64,000 nt of DNA from a virus, in the IMG/VR virus record IMGVR_UViG_3300004463_000226, positions 124,001 through 188,000 of that record, one strand, 5' to 3'. Both the position numbers and the translations under genes were made by a program. Shown one piece after another: positions 1 through 7,866 of the stretch. Each line of letters starts with the position of its first letter. Position 1 is the stretch's first letter. The notes under the pieces are model-generated. The model made no database searches, was not told where the DNA came from, and worked only from the letters and a program-made list of their open reading frames with translations.

Positions 1-91
1 ATTAATAAAATTCAATGGCTACAGGCAACTGTCTGATAGCAATGCCTATGTTGAAGGCACTAGAGTTATCTGTCTATTATTGTCAGATAAA

Positions 92-146
92 ATGTAAAAA
101 AATGAGAGAATTAGCTATAGGAACTTTATCCTTAGCTAATTCTCTC
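92..146 (-). terminator. Terminator after the primase gene
   Basis: A 14-bp perfect inverted repeat (104-117 with 133-146), extended inward by AGGA/TCCT, is followed on the minus strand by a run of seven T. The right arm overlaps the primase stop codon. It ends the leftward operon that contains the AAA ATPase and primase. Bases 1-91 hold no gene I can support. Confidence 0.85.
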
Positions 147-1169
147 TTTGTAAATTTTTATGTCTTTCTTAGGAAATCCATAATCTTTTTTCTTCTCATT
201 ATAGAATAGATTAACTTTGTTAACCCATGGACTTATTTCTTTTTCAAGAGCCTTATAGAAACCAGGATGCCTATCATTATCTGAATAAATATTTACGTCC
301 ACATTATCTATAACACCCATCTTAATAAAATACTTTATAACTGTAATGTAACCAGCACCACACATAGCTGAATAAATCATGTTTTTCTTTTCTTTGTTGT
401 ACAGGTGATAGTAAACACCGAGTATATCAAAGACACCTTCTGCCATATTAATGGTTATTTTCTTATTAGTGAGTAGATCTACTTGGTTAGGAATTGTATA
501 GAACTTTCTAGTATTATCTAGGTTCTTAAAGATACTATATTTCTCATATCTTTTATACGGGGATTCATAAACTTGTCTGAAGTTTATGAATTCATTTTTT
601 GACGTCAAGAATCCTAGATAATCATCATGTAGTGCTTTAGCCTTCTTAGGATCAACTGTTAGTCTCTCAATATCATTATATTTAAGAAACTGTCCTAATT
701 GGAATATTGATTTAAGTTCTACCATTTCCTCAAATGTAGTTTTTATTCCTAATCTACTCTCAAAGTATTTCTTCTTGAATATGTTTCTTGCATCATCTGG
801 ATCTGGTGATGGTACTTTGAAATCAAATTCATTATTAATAACTCCAAGATGATATTTCATATTCTTCATAGCCACTTTATTATAACGTATAAGTCCACTA
901 TTTAAACTTAAATCATTGATATCTAATGAACGTAATACAGAAGGTGTGAGGATACCTGATGTATCGCACCTATGGCACATAAACAATACAGGTTCATCCT
1001 CACTCATATTTACCTTGATATACAAATGCGTACTCTCAGCGCTTTTACGACTATCACCACAGAATGTACAACGAATAGCAACGAGGGAATCGTTGACTTT
1101 GTGTCTTGGATGTATACCCATCAACTCTTCCCATAATGCTATCTTAAACTCTTCTGTGTTAGTTCTCAT
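132..1169 (-). CDS. DnaG-type DNA primase (zinc finger plus TOPRIM)
   Basis: Predicted primase that makes RNA primers for phage DNA replication. The N-terminus has a zinc-binding finger, CTFC at residues 34-37 and CHRC at 65-68. A TOPRIM-like region follows near residues 240-305, with the acidic EGVFD motif (E244) and the DND motif (297-299) that bind metal in DnaG and T7 gp4 primases. At 345 residues it is compact and has no helicase domain. Its ATG overlaps the stop of the upstream AAA ATPase gene as TAATG, so the two are probably translationally coupled. Zinc finger and TOPRIM motifs are seen directly; the primase role is inferred from the family. Confidence 0.8.
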   Translation of the reverse strand: MRTNTEEFKIALWEELMGIHPRHKVNDSLVAIRCTFCGDSRKSAESTHLYIKVNMSEDEPVLFMCHRCDTSGILTPSVLRSLDINDLSLNSGLIRYNKVAMKNMKYHLGVINNEFDFKVPSPDPDDARNIFKKKYFESRLGIKTTFEEMVELKSIFQLGQFLKYNDIERLTVDPKKAKALHDDYLGFLTSKNEFINFRQVYESPYKRYEKYSIFKNLDNTRKFYTIPNQVDLLTNKKITINMAEGVFDILGVYYHLYNKEKKNMIYSAMCGAGYITVIKYFIKMGVIDNVDVNIYSDNDRHPGFYKALEKEISPWVNKVNLFYNEKKKDYGFPKKDIKIYKERIS

Positions 1170-2524
1170 TAAAACTCATCATCGTCATCGTAGTCATCAT
1201 CCATGACAGGTGCACTTACTTTAATACGACGACCATGTTTGTATGCTTCATGAGCTTCAGCATGTTCAGCTTTGTTGTTATTGATTGTTTCGCTGGTTTT
1301 CTCTAGTGCTTCTTCGATACTCATATCTGGATTAAGAGCTAATAGATATTGAGTACCAGTCATGATTTCTTTCAAGCTTGCCATTGGTAAATCATCGCTG
1401 AACTTAGTAAACAATTCAACTACTGCTTTATTAGAATCCTTCTTACTGTCATCTTTAAACGTTTTGTACTCAGCTAACAACTCACCAATCTTACGGCTTT
1501 CAAAGAATGCGCGACGAGTTGCTTCGGATGGATTACCGATTTTATAAGTACGGTCAAAGCGTCCAGAACGATTCATAAAGGCTGGATCAATCTGCTCAGG
1601 GTAGTTAGTAGTACCAATGAAATATACGCCTGATTTGATATCTACACCGTCCAGAATGTTAAGGAAATCAGAACGATTAGAAGATGTGATCAGGGAATCT
1701 AAGTCTTCAATGATAATAATGGCTTGCTTCCCGTCAAGAGATTTAATCAACGCCGACAAGATACGTGTTACATTATTAACGTTCGGGTTGATTACAATTT
1801 TACTGATGCCCTCTATAGAGCGAATGATTTCACGGATCATAGAACTTTTTCCGTTACCTGGAGTACCATATAAGATAATACCTCGCTTATAGGCAATCTC
1901 CATTTTGTCATACATTGTTTTTGTTTCTTTCTTGAAGAATGTGAAGATGTCTTGCATAACTTGAACGATTGTAGATTCCTCATCAAAGACGAGCTTCTCT
2001 TTATCAATCTTCTTCTTAGCTACATCAGCAGGTTTCATGCTGTCACCAGTTGCTTCAGATACTTCAATATATTCACGCTTACTGCAATCAAAGTCAATGT
2101 CACGGAATAGATTAGCACGGCTATCTTGCTGAAGAATCGGTTTAGATTTCTTAGAGAACTTCTTCAGCTTACTAGTGTCAATCAAGAATGAGCATTGAAT
2201 TACATAGCGGTCAATAGAATAAAACGCAATTGCGTTGATCTTCTTAGATATTGCAATGCGTTGGAAAATTTCATAGTTGTTTGTAATATCATAGCCATCA
2301 ACTACTTCTGGCTGTGGTAAATCTTCTGGATAGTCGTATACATTACCGATATCCTTAAATTTGAAAGCATGAAGAAGATTCTTAATAATCTCCTCGTTAT
2401 ATACACGGAAGTTAATGCGAGTATACTCGCCTTCTTCCAAATAGACATCGTAATCTAAAACATGATTAACCAGTCGTAATAATTTTAATTCCATATCTTT
2501 TGTCATTTCAGTTCCCATTGCCAT
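1169..2524 (-). CDS. AAA+ ATPase of the classic (BCS1/FtsH-like) clade
   Basis: ATP-driven remodelling enzyme of unknown substrate. Residues 220-227 are the Walker A motif GTPGNGKS, residues 269-276 the Walker B strand ending EDLD, and TTN (305-307) is sensor 1. NRSGRFDR at 318-325 is the second region of homology with arginine fingers, typical of classic AAA proteins such as BCS1 or FtsH rather than of clamp loaders or DnaB helicases. The first 200 residues are not recognisable and probably bind the substrate; the C-terminus is acidic (DDDYDDDDEF). It lies directly upstream of, and overlaps, the primase gene, which suggests but does not prove a replication role. Confidence 0.8.
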   Translation of the reverse strand: MAMGTEMTKDMELKLLRLVNHVLDYDVYLEEGEYTRINFRVYNEEIIKNLLHAFKFKDIGNVYDYPEDLPQPEVVDGYDITNNYEIFQRIAISKKINAIAFYSIDRYVIQCSFLIDTSKLKKFSKKSKPILQQDSRANLFRDIDFDCSKREYIEVSEATGDSMKPADVAKKKIDKEKLVFDEESTIVQVMQDIFTFFKKETKTMYDKMEIAYKRGIILYGTPGNGKSSMIREIIRSIEGISKIVINPNVNNVTRILSALIKSLDGKQAIIIIEDLDSLITSSNRSDFLNILDGVDIKSGVYFIGTTNYPEQIDPAFMNRSGRFDRTYKIGNPSEATRRAFFESRKIGELLAEYKTFKDDSKKDSNKAVVELFTKFSDDLPMASLKEIMTGTQYLLALNPDMSIEEALEKTSETINNNKAEHAEAHEAYKHGRRIKVSAPVMDDDYDDDDEF

Positions 2525-2973
2525 TATCGCAACATCCTTTCGTTTCTAAGACTATCGTAGAAAATATGTGGTCTCATTGGATCCATAACTCCAAAGTAGA
2601 TATAGTCTCCTTTAGCTATCTCATCGAGACTAAGCATTTTGTTTACTTTTTGATAAATATAATAATGATACTCAAACTGGTTCTGACTTATCTTATCTAA
2701 AATATAAGAGTCAGCATAATCAATTACTCTATAATACTCACCCCTCTCAAAGTAATAGCGATTACCATCGTATTCAAATTGATCACGTTTATAATCTTCA
2801 TCGTAATAAAAGTTTACCTCTAGATAGTTATGTAAGTCTCTGACTCCATAAAACTCTGCTATTTTTTCCTTATCTTTATATAAGTGATATTTGCTTTCGA
2901 GATACTTATAATTTAAATTCCTTTGCTTCATCATCTTATGACATTCTTTCAACATCCACTCGGACTCTATCAT
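2524..2973 (-). CDS. Hypothetical protein upstream of the AAA ATPase
   Basis: Unrecognised protein of 149 residues, rich in tyrosine and charged residues, with no clear motif or membrane segment. I chose the ATG at 2973 because AGGAGG ends eight bases upstream; an in-frame ATG at 3003 also has AGGAGG but only three bases away. The gene abuts the AAA ATPase gene and belongs to the same leftward operon. No function can be assigned from sequence. Confidence 0.7.
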   Translation of the reverse strand: MIESEWMLKECHKMMKQRNLNYKYLESKYHLYKDKEKIAEFYGVRDLHNYLEVNFYYDEDYKRDQFEYDGNRYYFERGEYYRVIDYADSYILDKISQNQFEYHYYIYQKVNKMLSLDEIAKGDYIYFGVMDPMRPHIFYDSLRNERMLR

Positions 2974-3072
2974 TAAGTCACCTCCTATGTTTATTTCATA
3001 CATATTCCTCCTATAATAAAGTTGTACCACTTATAAAAAGTAACATCACTAGCAAATGCTAGTGCCATTTTA

Positions 3073-4119
3073 TTAATAATATTCAAGATGTACTTCTCGT
3101 CTAATTCTTTGTGCGTCGTTAAAGCACATTCTACATGCATTCATAAACCACGCATCATCAAGTCCCATTTCTTTATATGGAACTTTTATTATGACTATAT
3201 CATTGGCGGAATTTATCTTAATCTGCTCTCTTAATTGATCAATAGTTAAATCAAACATCTCTGGTTTCCAGCACAATCCTTGCTCTTGCATTCTAAATCC
3301 AAATGCAGCAGATTCATTTGTTTCAGGATCTCCTAATGTAGTTGTAAATATTCTACATGGTTTTATACCTGAAGTTTTTTCATTACGCATCTTGTACATA
3401 GCAGGAGCAGATGATTCAATAATCTCACCAACAAAAGGTATGTGCTCAAAGTCGTCAAAGTACTGAATAGTACCCACCGCTTCATTACCCATTTGCTCAG
3501 CAGTTTCTCTATCCTTAGGATTCTCAATCTGTCTAATAACATTGCGCGATAAGAAGTTTTCCATAGTTGTTCTTTTATGGACTACCATATTCATAATGGT
3601 AGACAGATAGTCAGGAAGTATTGCTACTTGGCTAAGAGTCCTAGACATATTATTATAAAACCCACTAAACGAAGAAGCCATGTATCTAAACTCAGTAGTA
3701 GTGCCACCAAACATAAATAACCAGTGAAGTAAGGTATTGTAACTCGCCCTCCTATATGTTTGATATGGATATACAGAATAATGATCAATACCATTTAACG
3801 TGCAATAGATTGAAGCAAGATTTGCTAAGTGTAGTACGAATGGTGTTCCTCCTTCACCACCTTGTTCAGGTATAGCAACACATTCACGTAAATAATACCA
3901 TGGATTAATAATTATTTCTTGGATAATCTTTTGCTTTGTTTCAATGCTAAGATTATCATCAAATGGATTGACATACTGTAAGCTAGGATCATATAACTTT
4001 AGGAAAAACATATTGTTTTTAACACCCATGTCCTTAAGTTTAATGCTTAACTTAAGAAAAGATTCATTGGTAGTGTTAATTTGATAAACAAATCTTTTTG
4101 TCCTATTCAATTTCTCCAC
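3073..4119 (-). CDS. Degenerate large-terminase paralogue (ATPase half only, Walker A lost)
   Basis: The 348 residues align along their length with the first about 357 residues of the intact large terminase at 36982-39051. Shared landmarks are NNMFFLKLYD, INPWY.LRECV.IPEQGG and the GIDHY segment. The Walker A box PRQKGKTQS of the terminase is PYQTYRRAS here, so the essential GKT is gone. The Walker B acid pair DE is DD, and the coupling motif TSTPGD is TTTLGD. The whole C-terminal nuclease domain is missing, with the protein ending just where the ATPase domain ends. The reading frame is otherwise open and has its own start, so it looks like a retained gene rather than a decaying one. It could dimerise with, dock to or inhibit the packaging motor. 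Homology is seen directly; function is inference. Confidence 0.8.
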   Translation of the reverse strand: MEKLNRTKRFVYQINTTNESFLKLSIKLKDMGVKNNMFFLKLYDPSLQYVNPFDDNLSIETKQKIIQEIIINPWYYLRECVAIPEQGGEGGTPFVLHLANLASIYCTLNGIDHYSVYPYQTYRRASYNTLLHWLFMFGGTTTEFRYMASSFSGFYNNMSRTLSQVAILPDYLSTIMNMVVHKRTTMENFLSRNVIRQIENPKDRETAEQMGNEAVGTIQYFDDFEHIPFVGEIIESSAPAMYKMRNEKTSGIKPCRIFTTTLGDPETNESAAFGFRMQEQGLCWKPEMFDLTIDQLREQIKINSANDIVIIKVPYKEMGLDDAWFMNACRMCFNDAQRIRREVHLEYY

Positions 4120-4158
4120 TCCCTTTCTTTTTCTATGTAAAAGTTCTTTCGTTTATAA

Positions 4159-4641
4159 TTATTCATATATTGGTATATATTTTTTAGCAGCACACTCTTT
4201 TTCATAATCATGTCTCAGGTACACAAGAATATCACGTATGTACTTATCAGATTTTCCTTTCTTTTGAAGTGCGTTATTGACATCTTCCCTATCTTTATAA
4301 CCTTGAGTGACTAGATAATCATTAAAAGTAAACTTCTCTTCTTCCTTAACAGATTCTTCTTTGGTCTCTTCTATCTCAACATCGGATTTATATCCGTTGT
4401 TTAATACTCCTACAACAATATTCATGCAAGTAATAACTTCCCACTCCTTCTCACCCCAATTAAATCTCTCAGCAAATTCTTTCTTTATACCTTCAGGAAT
4501 TTCTGGGCTATTAGAATCTTCATCAGTACCATTCCAACCAACAACTATACCATACAGGAAAGCATCTAATTCATTTTGTCCGAAATCCTTAGCTCCGAAA
4601 ACAATCTTGTCTTTAATACGATCAATCATGTTCATTCTCAT
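4159..4641 (-). CDS. Hypothetical protein
   Basis: Unrecognised 160-residue protein with a helical N-terminal part, an acidic lysine/glutamate linker around residues 90-105 and a charged C-terminal segment with the look of a small helical domain. It overlaps the 3' end of the upstream gene by 20 bases. Three in-frame ATGs (4641, 4635, 4629) follow AAGGAG; the one at 4635 has the best spacing, so the true product may start with MNMIDRI. Confidence 0.65.
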   Translation of the reverse strand: MRMNMIDRIKDKIVFGAKDFGQNELDAFLYGIVVGWNGTDEDSNSPEIPEGIKKEFAERFNWGEKEWEVITCMNIVVGVLNNGYKSDVEIEETKEESVKEEEKFTFNDYLVTQGYKDREDVNNALQKKGKSDKYIRDILVYLRHDYEKECAAKKYIPIYE

Positions 4642-4849
4642 TTTCTCCTTCAGTAATCTCTAATGTAACAGTATGAGTGTATTCACCATCATTAATAGCT
4701 ATTGTTTTACCATTGATAAATTCTTGAAGCTGCTCTTGAGTCATCTTTAGAGTATCAGCACCCCAGCCTTGCTTATGAAATTCATTAATTGCTTCATCAG
4801 TACTCTCTATCATTTCAACTGTTGATAATTCAGAAGTATCTATTCTCAT
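4622..4849 (-). CDS. Small acidic hypothetical protein
   Basis: A 75-residue acidic protein of unknown function, preceded by GAGGAG seven bases before the ATG. No motif is recognised. It is the middle gene of a tight three-gene run (4159-5308) and its 3' end overlaps the next gene, which suggests co-translation. Confidence 0.65.
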   Translation of the reverse strand: MRIDTSELSTVEMIESTDEAINEFHKQGWGADTLKMTQEQLQEFINGKTIAINDGEYTHTVTLEITEGENENEHD

Positions 4850-4864
4850 TTTAATATCTCCTCA

Positions 4865-5308
4865 TTAATGTATTATAACTCCATCATTTGAATTGCTCAG
4901 TAAATGAATAATGTCTATTGCTTTAGAAATACTCATATTCATTTCATGTATATCTCCTCCTTTTTCAACAACTTCCTGATACATGTTTTTATTCTCAAGA
5001 ACATATTCCAGACCAGCACGAAGAACATTACTAAACGCCCAGATAAAAGTATTTTGTGCATTCAATCTAGATATATATAGACAGATTGGTTTATATAACT
5101 TATATTCTTCAGTAACACCTTTTTCATAATACCCGAACTTCATTGTAAACAGCATAGACTTTCCTTCTTTAGTTGTTATTTTAACAACCTCTTCCAATAT
5201 AGAGCCAGTGGGTATTAGATCTCTCCTAACTCGTATAAATAGTTCCCCTTTCTTATCTGAACCAACAGATATTGTAGTAAGAATCTCGCTCGAAATTCTT
5301 TCATTCAT
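4865..5308 (-). CDS. Hypothetical protein, first gene of an operon
   Basis: Unrecognised 147-residue protein with a probable beta-rich first half and helical second half. It is the first gene after the TATATATTATA-N4-GGTA promoter element and after the terminator of the gene to its right, so it heads the transcript running left toward the terminase paralogue, AAA ATPase and primase. The start has TTAGGAGG upstream. No function can be proposed. Confidence 0.7.
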   Translation of the reverse strand: MNERISSEILTTISVGSDKKGELFIRVRRDLIPTGSILEEVVKITTKEGKSMLFTMKFGYYEKGVTEEYKLYKPICLYISRLNAQNTFIWAFSNVLRAGLEYVLENKNMYQEVVEKGGDIHEMNMSISKAIDIIHLLSNSNDGVIIH

Positions 5309-5335
5309 ATTATAACCTCCTAATTATTAATTGAT

Positions 5336-5354
5336 TACCTTAATATAATATATA
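5336..5354 (-). promoter_or_regulatory. Putative non-late promoter TATATATTATA-N4-GGTA
   Basis: On the minus strand the sequence is TATATATTATA, four bases, then GGTA, ending 28 bases before the ATG at 5308. The same composite motif with the same spacing precedes the genes starting at 18731, 20090 and 21442. Confidence 0.6.
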
Positions 5355-5356
5355 AT

Positions 5357-5393
5357 AAAAAAGGTTATTAAATGGGATGACTTGCGTCATCCC
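5357..5393 (-). terminator. Terminator with GCAA tetraloop
   Basis: An 8-bp perfect stem (5374-5381 with 5386-5393) closes a GCAA loop on the minus strand, followed about ten bases later by six T. It ends the gene at 5402-6883. Confidence 0.75.
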
Positions 5394-5401
5394 CCACTTA
5401 T

Positions 5402-6883
5402 TTATAACTGATTTAAGAAGTTCAAAAACTCATCCGATAATATGTCTGGATTATGAACTTCTAGCTTGTCCCCGAGCTTATCATCATTATCATAATCTAC
5501 AATTGTGAAAGTTGTATTTATAATTGTAGATAGTAGATTTAAGATGAGATTAGATTTCTTTAATTCTTCTAGTGTAGAAAACTTTTCATTCACTAGAGTT
5601 TGATAGATCGCTGAGTTCTCAATTTTCATTAAGAACTTTTGATTCTGAATTGTACGTTTGTTTAACTTCTCTACATTACCAGTCAGAATTTCTGGTAAAT
5701 ATACTAAACCTTGAAGCTGTAGTCTTCTCTTAAGCAATACTAACAACTTCAGATATTGTTTTCGTGTTAATAGATTAAGGTCACGATATCCACCGAAATA
5801 TTTTGCATAATAGTAATAAACCAATTGCACTTGGAATTTATTAATCTTATGATGCTTTTTATAGAATTCAATTTCCTCTTTCGGGATATCAATATTCATA
5901 GACTTCTTAATCATTTTGATTGTGTTTTTGATATTGATGTTTGATAAGATGACAAGTGATTCATCAATCTTATACGAGTTCATCTCCAGTTTATCTAATC
6001 CTGATAAACCTTCAGAATCTTTCTTACTGTCTAGCTGAACCAACGTGTGTTCATAAGGCTCAATAATAAAATAGCCTAGCTGACGTTCGATAACTACAGC
6101 GTTGAAGTGAATGATGTTGCTATCAAATCTGTATTTAAACATAGTCTCAGAAATGATCTTCTCTTTCAACATTTCATCTGCTTTTGTCAGTGTGTCTTCA
6201 CCTAAGATTTCACGTTGCTCCCAGATTAGGCGGTTCTTTGAAAAGCTGTTTTTAACTTTAGCCTGGATAGTAATCCATAGTTTGTTATAGATATCAATAT
6301 CTTCCGAATACATATAGAAGAGTTTTTCATAGAAGTTGAATAAAGGAACATCTTTGCCAATGTTGTAAGTATTGATATAATGAAACAGTATCGGCACCAT
6401 TATTTTCATAGACACAGATATCTTCATCATAATCTTAGCATGGTCGTTAGTGAATTCTAGTTGTTCTGTATATCTCTTACCATCCTTAGATGTTAGGTCA
6501 TAGAAATGGTTATCTTCAACCATATTAGATATCTTTTCCTGCATAGAATCTGTAAACACAATACTATACATGGCTTTGATAAATGCTGTAGGCGACTTGA
6601 TCTTTGTCTTCTTATTGTCAATAAGAAACTTCATTTTCAAGTAAGCCATGACTAGCTCTTTTTCTTGGTCATAGAAATTAATGAAGTAATTAATGTAATT
6701 CGTTATATCCCCTAAACGTTTTACATAAGATTCCTTCTTGATTACAAATGTTTTAATTGCACTGATATCTTGTTGATAGATCTCCTCAAATGGAATGATG
6801 ACTAGCTTACCATCATAGTAAACGTATTTCTGGTCATCGCGTGGTTTCCAGCTATCAACTCTACATATAATTTCTTTATCCAT
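5402..6883 (-). CDS. Hypothetical protein, about 493 residues
   Basis: Large unrecognised protein, strongly helical and lysine-rich, with no Walker, zinc or membrane motif that I can see. It is a single-gene unit ended by its own terminator, with an AT-rich TATATATTATA element (6925-6935) upstream. I prefer the ATG at 6883 over in-frame TTG/GTG codons at 6889-6898, though AAGAGG suits the latter better. Its size is near that of the promoter-recognition subunit of the AR9 non-virion RNA polymerase, but I see no sequence evidence for that; it is only a hypothesis to test. Confidence 0.7.
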   Translation of the reverse strand: MDKEIICRVDSWKPRDDQKYVYYDGKLVIIPFEEIYQQDISAIKTFVIKKESYVKRLGDITNYINYFINFYDQEKELVMAYLKMKFLIDNKKTKIKSPTAFIKAMYSIVFTDSMQEKISNMVEDNHFYDLTSKDGKRYTEQLEFTNDHAKIMMKISVSMKIMVPILFHYINTYNIGKDVPLFNFYEKLFYMYSEDIDIYNKLWITIQAKVKNSFSKNRLIWEQREILGEDTLTKADEMLKEKIISETMFKYRFDSNIIHFNAVVIERQLGYFIIEPYEHTLVQLDSKKDSEGLSGLDKLEMNSYKIDESLVILSNINIKNTIKMIKKSMNIDIPKEEIEFYKKHHKINKFQVQLVYYYYAKYFGGYRDLNLLTRKQYLKLLVLLKRRLQLQGLVYLPEILTGNVEKLNKRTIQNQKFLMKIENSAIYQTLVNEKFSTLEELKKSNLILNLLSTIINTTFTIVDYDNDDKLGDKLEVHNPDILSDEFLNFLNQL

Positions 6884-6924
6884 TATCCCCAACACCAACC
6901 TCTTGAATTGATTAATTGCATATC

Positions 6925-6935
6925 TATAATATATA
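6925..6935 (-). promoter_or_regulatory. AT-rich promoter-like element
   Basis: TATATATTATA on the minus strand, 41 bases upstream of the ATG at 6883. It matches the core of the non-late promoter motif but lacks the GGTA box, so it is a weaker candidate. Confidence 0.4.
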
Positions 6936-6938
6936 TTT

Positions 6939-7814
6939 CTATCTAGGCTTTATCTTGTTGATGGAAGACTTCTTCGGTGTTATCTTTCCTTTAGGAGTTA
7001 TATGTCTAGAAGACTTAAGCTGAGCACCGAGCTTGTCTTTACTAGCAATAGTTCCTTTTCGTGAAGAAGGTTCTTCTTTTTTTGTTAAAACAGCCGCTTT
7101 GAGTTTAGATTGTTCTTCCCTCTCAGCACGAACCTTGTCCTGTTTAATCTCCACAGAGATTTTATCAGTATTACGAATGTTCTTAACAAACTCTGCTTTA
7201 TTAAATGGCTTAGCCATAGAATCAATTACTATCTTATTTAAGTATTTTCTGTCAAGCAATAAGTAGTGACAAGCAAAGTATATTGTCTTTTCATAGCTGA
7301 TAATTTCCCCTGGGTTTCTAGTTACAGGAGGGTGTGAAAAAGTTTCTTTACGAAACTTGTCTTTTAATTCCTCTACAAATAATCCATATAGATTAAATGC
7401 ATACGCAAATGTATAGGTAAAGCTTGGACTATTAGAGAAGAATTTAACATAATATCTGTTAAGATTACTATCATTAGCAATCTCTGGTTCATCTGCTACT
7501 GTAAAATGTAGAACTACGTCATATGTATTTCTACGTTCCTTTCCTTCACTTGGGACAGTAAAATGAAAATAATACTCATGCTTATCTTTATAGATATTCA
7601 GAGTTATTTTCTTATCATGAACTTTAGATTTTACATTAGGCGGTTTATAAATAGAATTACGTCTAAGACCACTCTCTTTTCCTATTTCACTAGGAAACAT
7701 TAGGTCATATCTTCTATCCAAATCATCCTTAATGAGCTGTCGAGATGGAATTGCATTACTACCTCGACCCATAGGGTTATTAATAAAATCCTGTAAGGTT
7801 TGTAGTATAAACAT
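6939..7814 (-). CDS. Hypothetical protein with basic C-terminal tail
   Basis: Unrecognised 291-residue protein. The first about 210 residues look like a folded alpha/beta domain; the last 80 are strongly basic and low-complexity (repeated K, S, P), as in nucleic-acid-binding or disordered tails. It follows the chaperonin gene after a terminator and has AGGGAG upstream of its ATG. A virion or DNA-binding role is possible but unproven. Confidence 0.65.
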   Translation of the reverse strand: MFILQTLQDFINNPMGRGSNAIPSRQLIKDDLDRRYDLMFPSEIGKESGLRRNSIYKPPNVKSKVHDKKITLNIYKDKHEYYFHFTVPSEGKERRNTYDVVLHFTVADEPEIANDSNLNRYYVKFFSNSPSFTYTFAYAFNLYGLFVEELKDKFRKETFSHPPVTRNPGEIISYEKTIYFACHYLLLDRKYLNKIVIDSMAKPFNKAEFVKNIRNTDKISVEIKQDKVRAEREEQSKLKAAVLTKKEEPSSRKGTIASKDKLGAQLKSSRHITPKGKITPKKSSINKIKPR

Positions 7815-7830
7815 AGTCTCAAGCTCCCTA

Positions 7831-7859
7831 TAAAAGGAGGATAGTAAGAACTATCCTCC
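7831..7859 (-). terminator. Terminator after the chaperonin gene
   Basis: A 9-bp stem (7836-7844 with 7851-7859), GGAGGATAG/CTATCCTCC, followed by TTTTA on the minus strand. Confidence 0.75.
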
Positions 7860-7866
7860 AATTACT

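Noticed and set aside
15-209. Small plus-strand open frame across the primase terminator
   Set aside because: No ribosome site, overlaps the hairpin and the primase 3' end on the other strand; composition unlike the real genes.
3073-4119. Functional second large terminase
   Set aside because: Walker A, catalytic glutamate and the nuclease domain are all missing.
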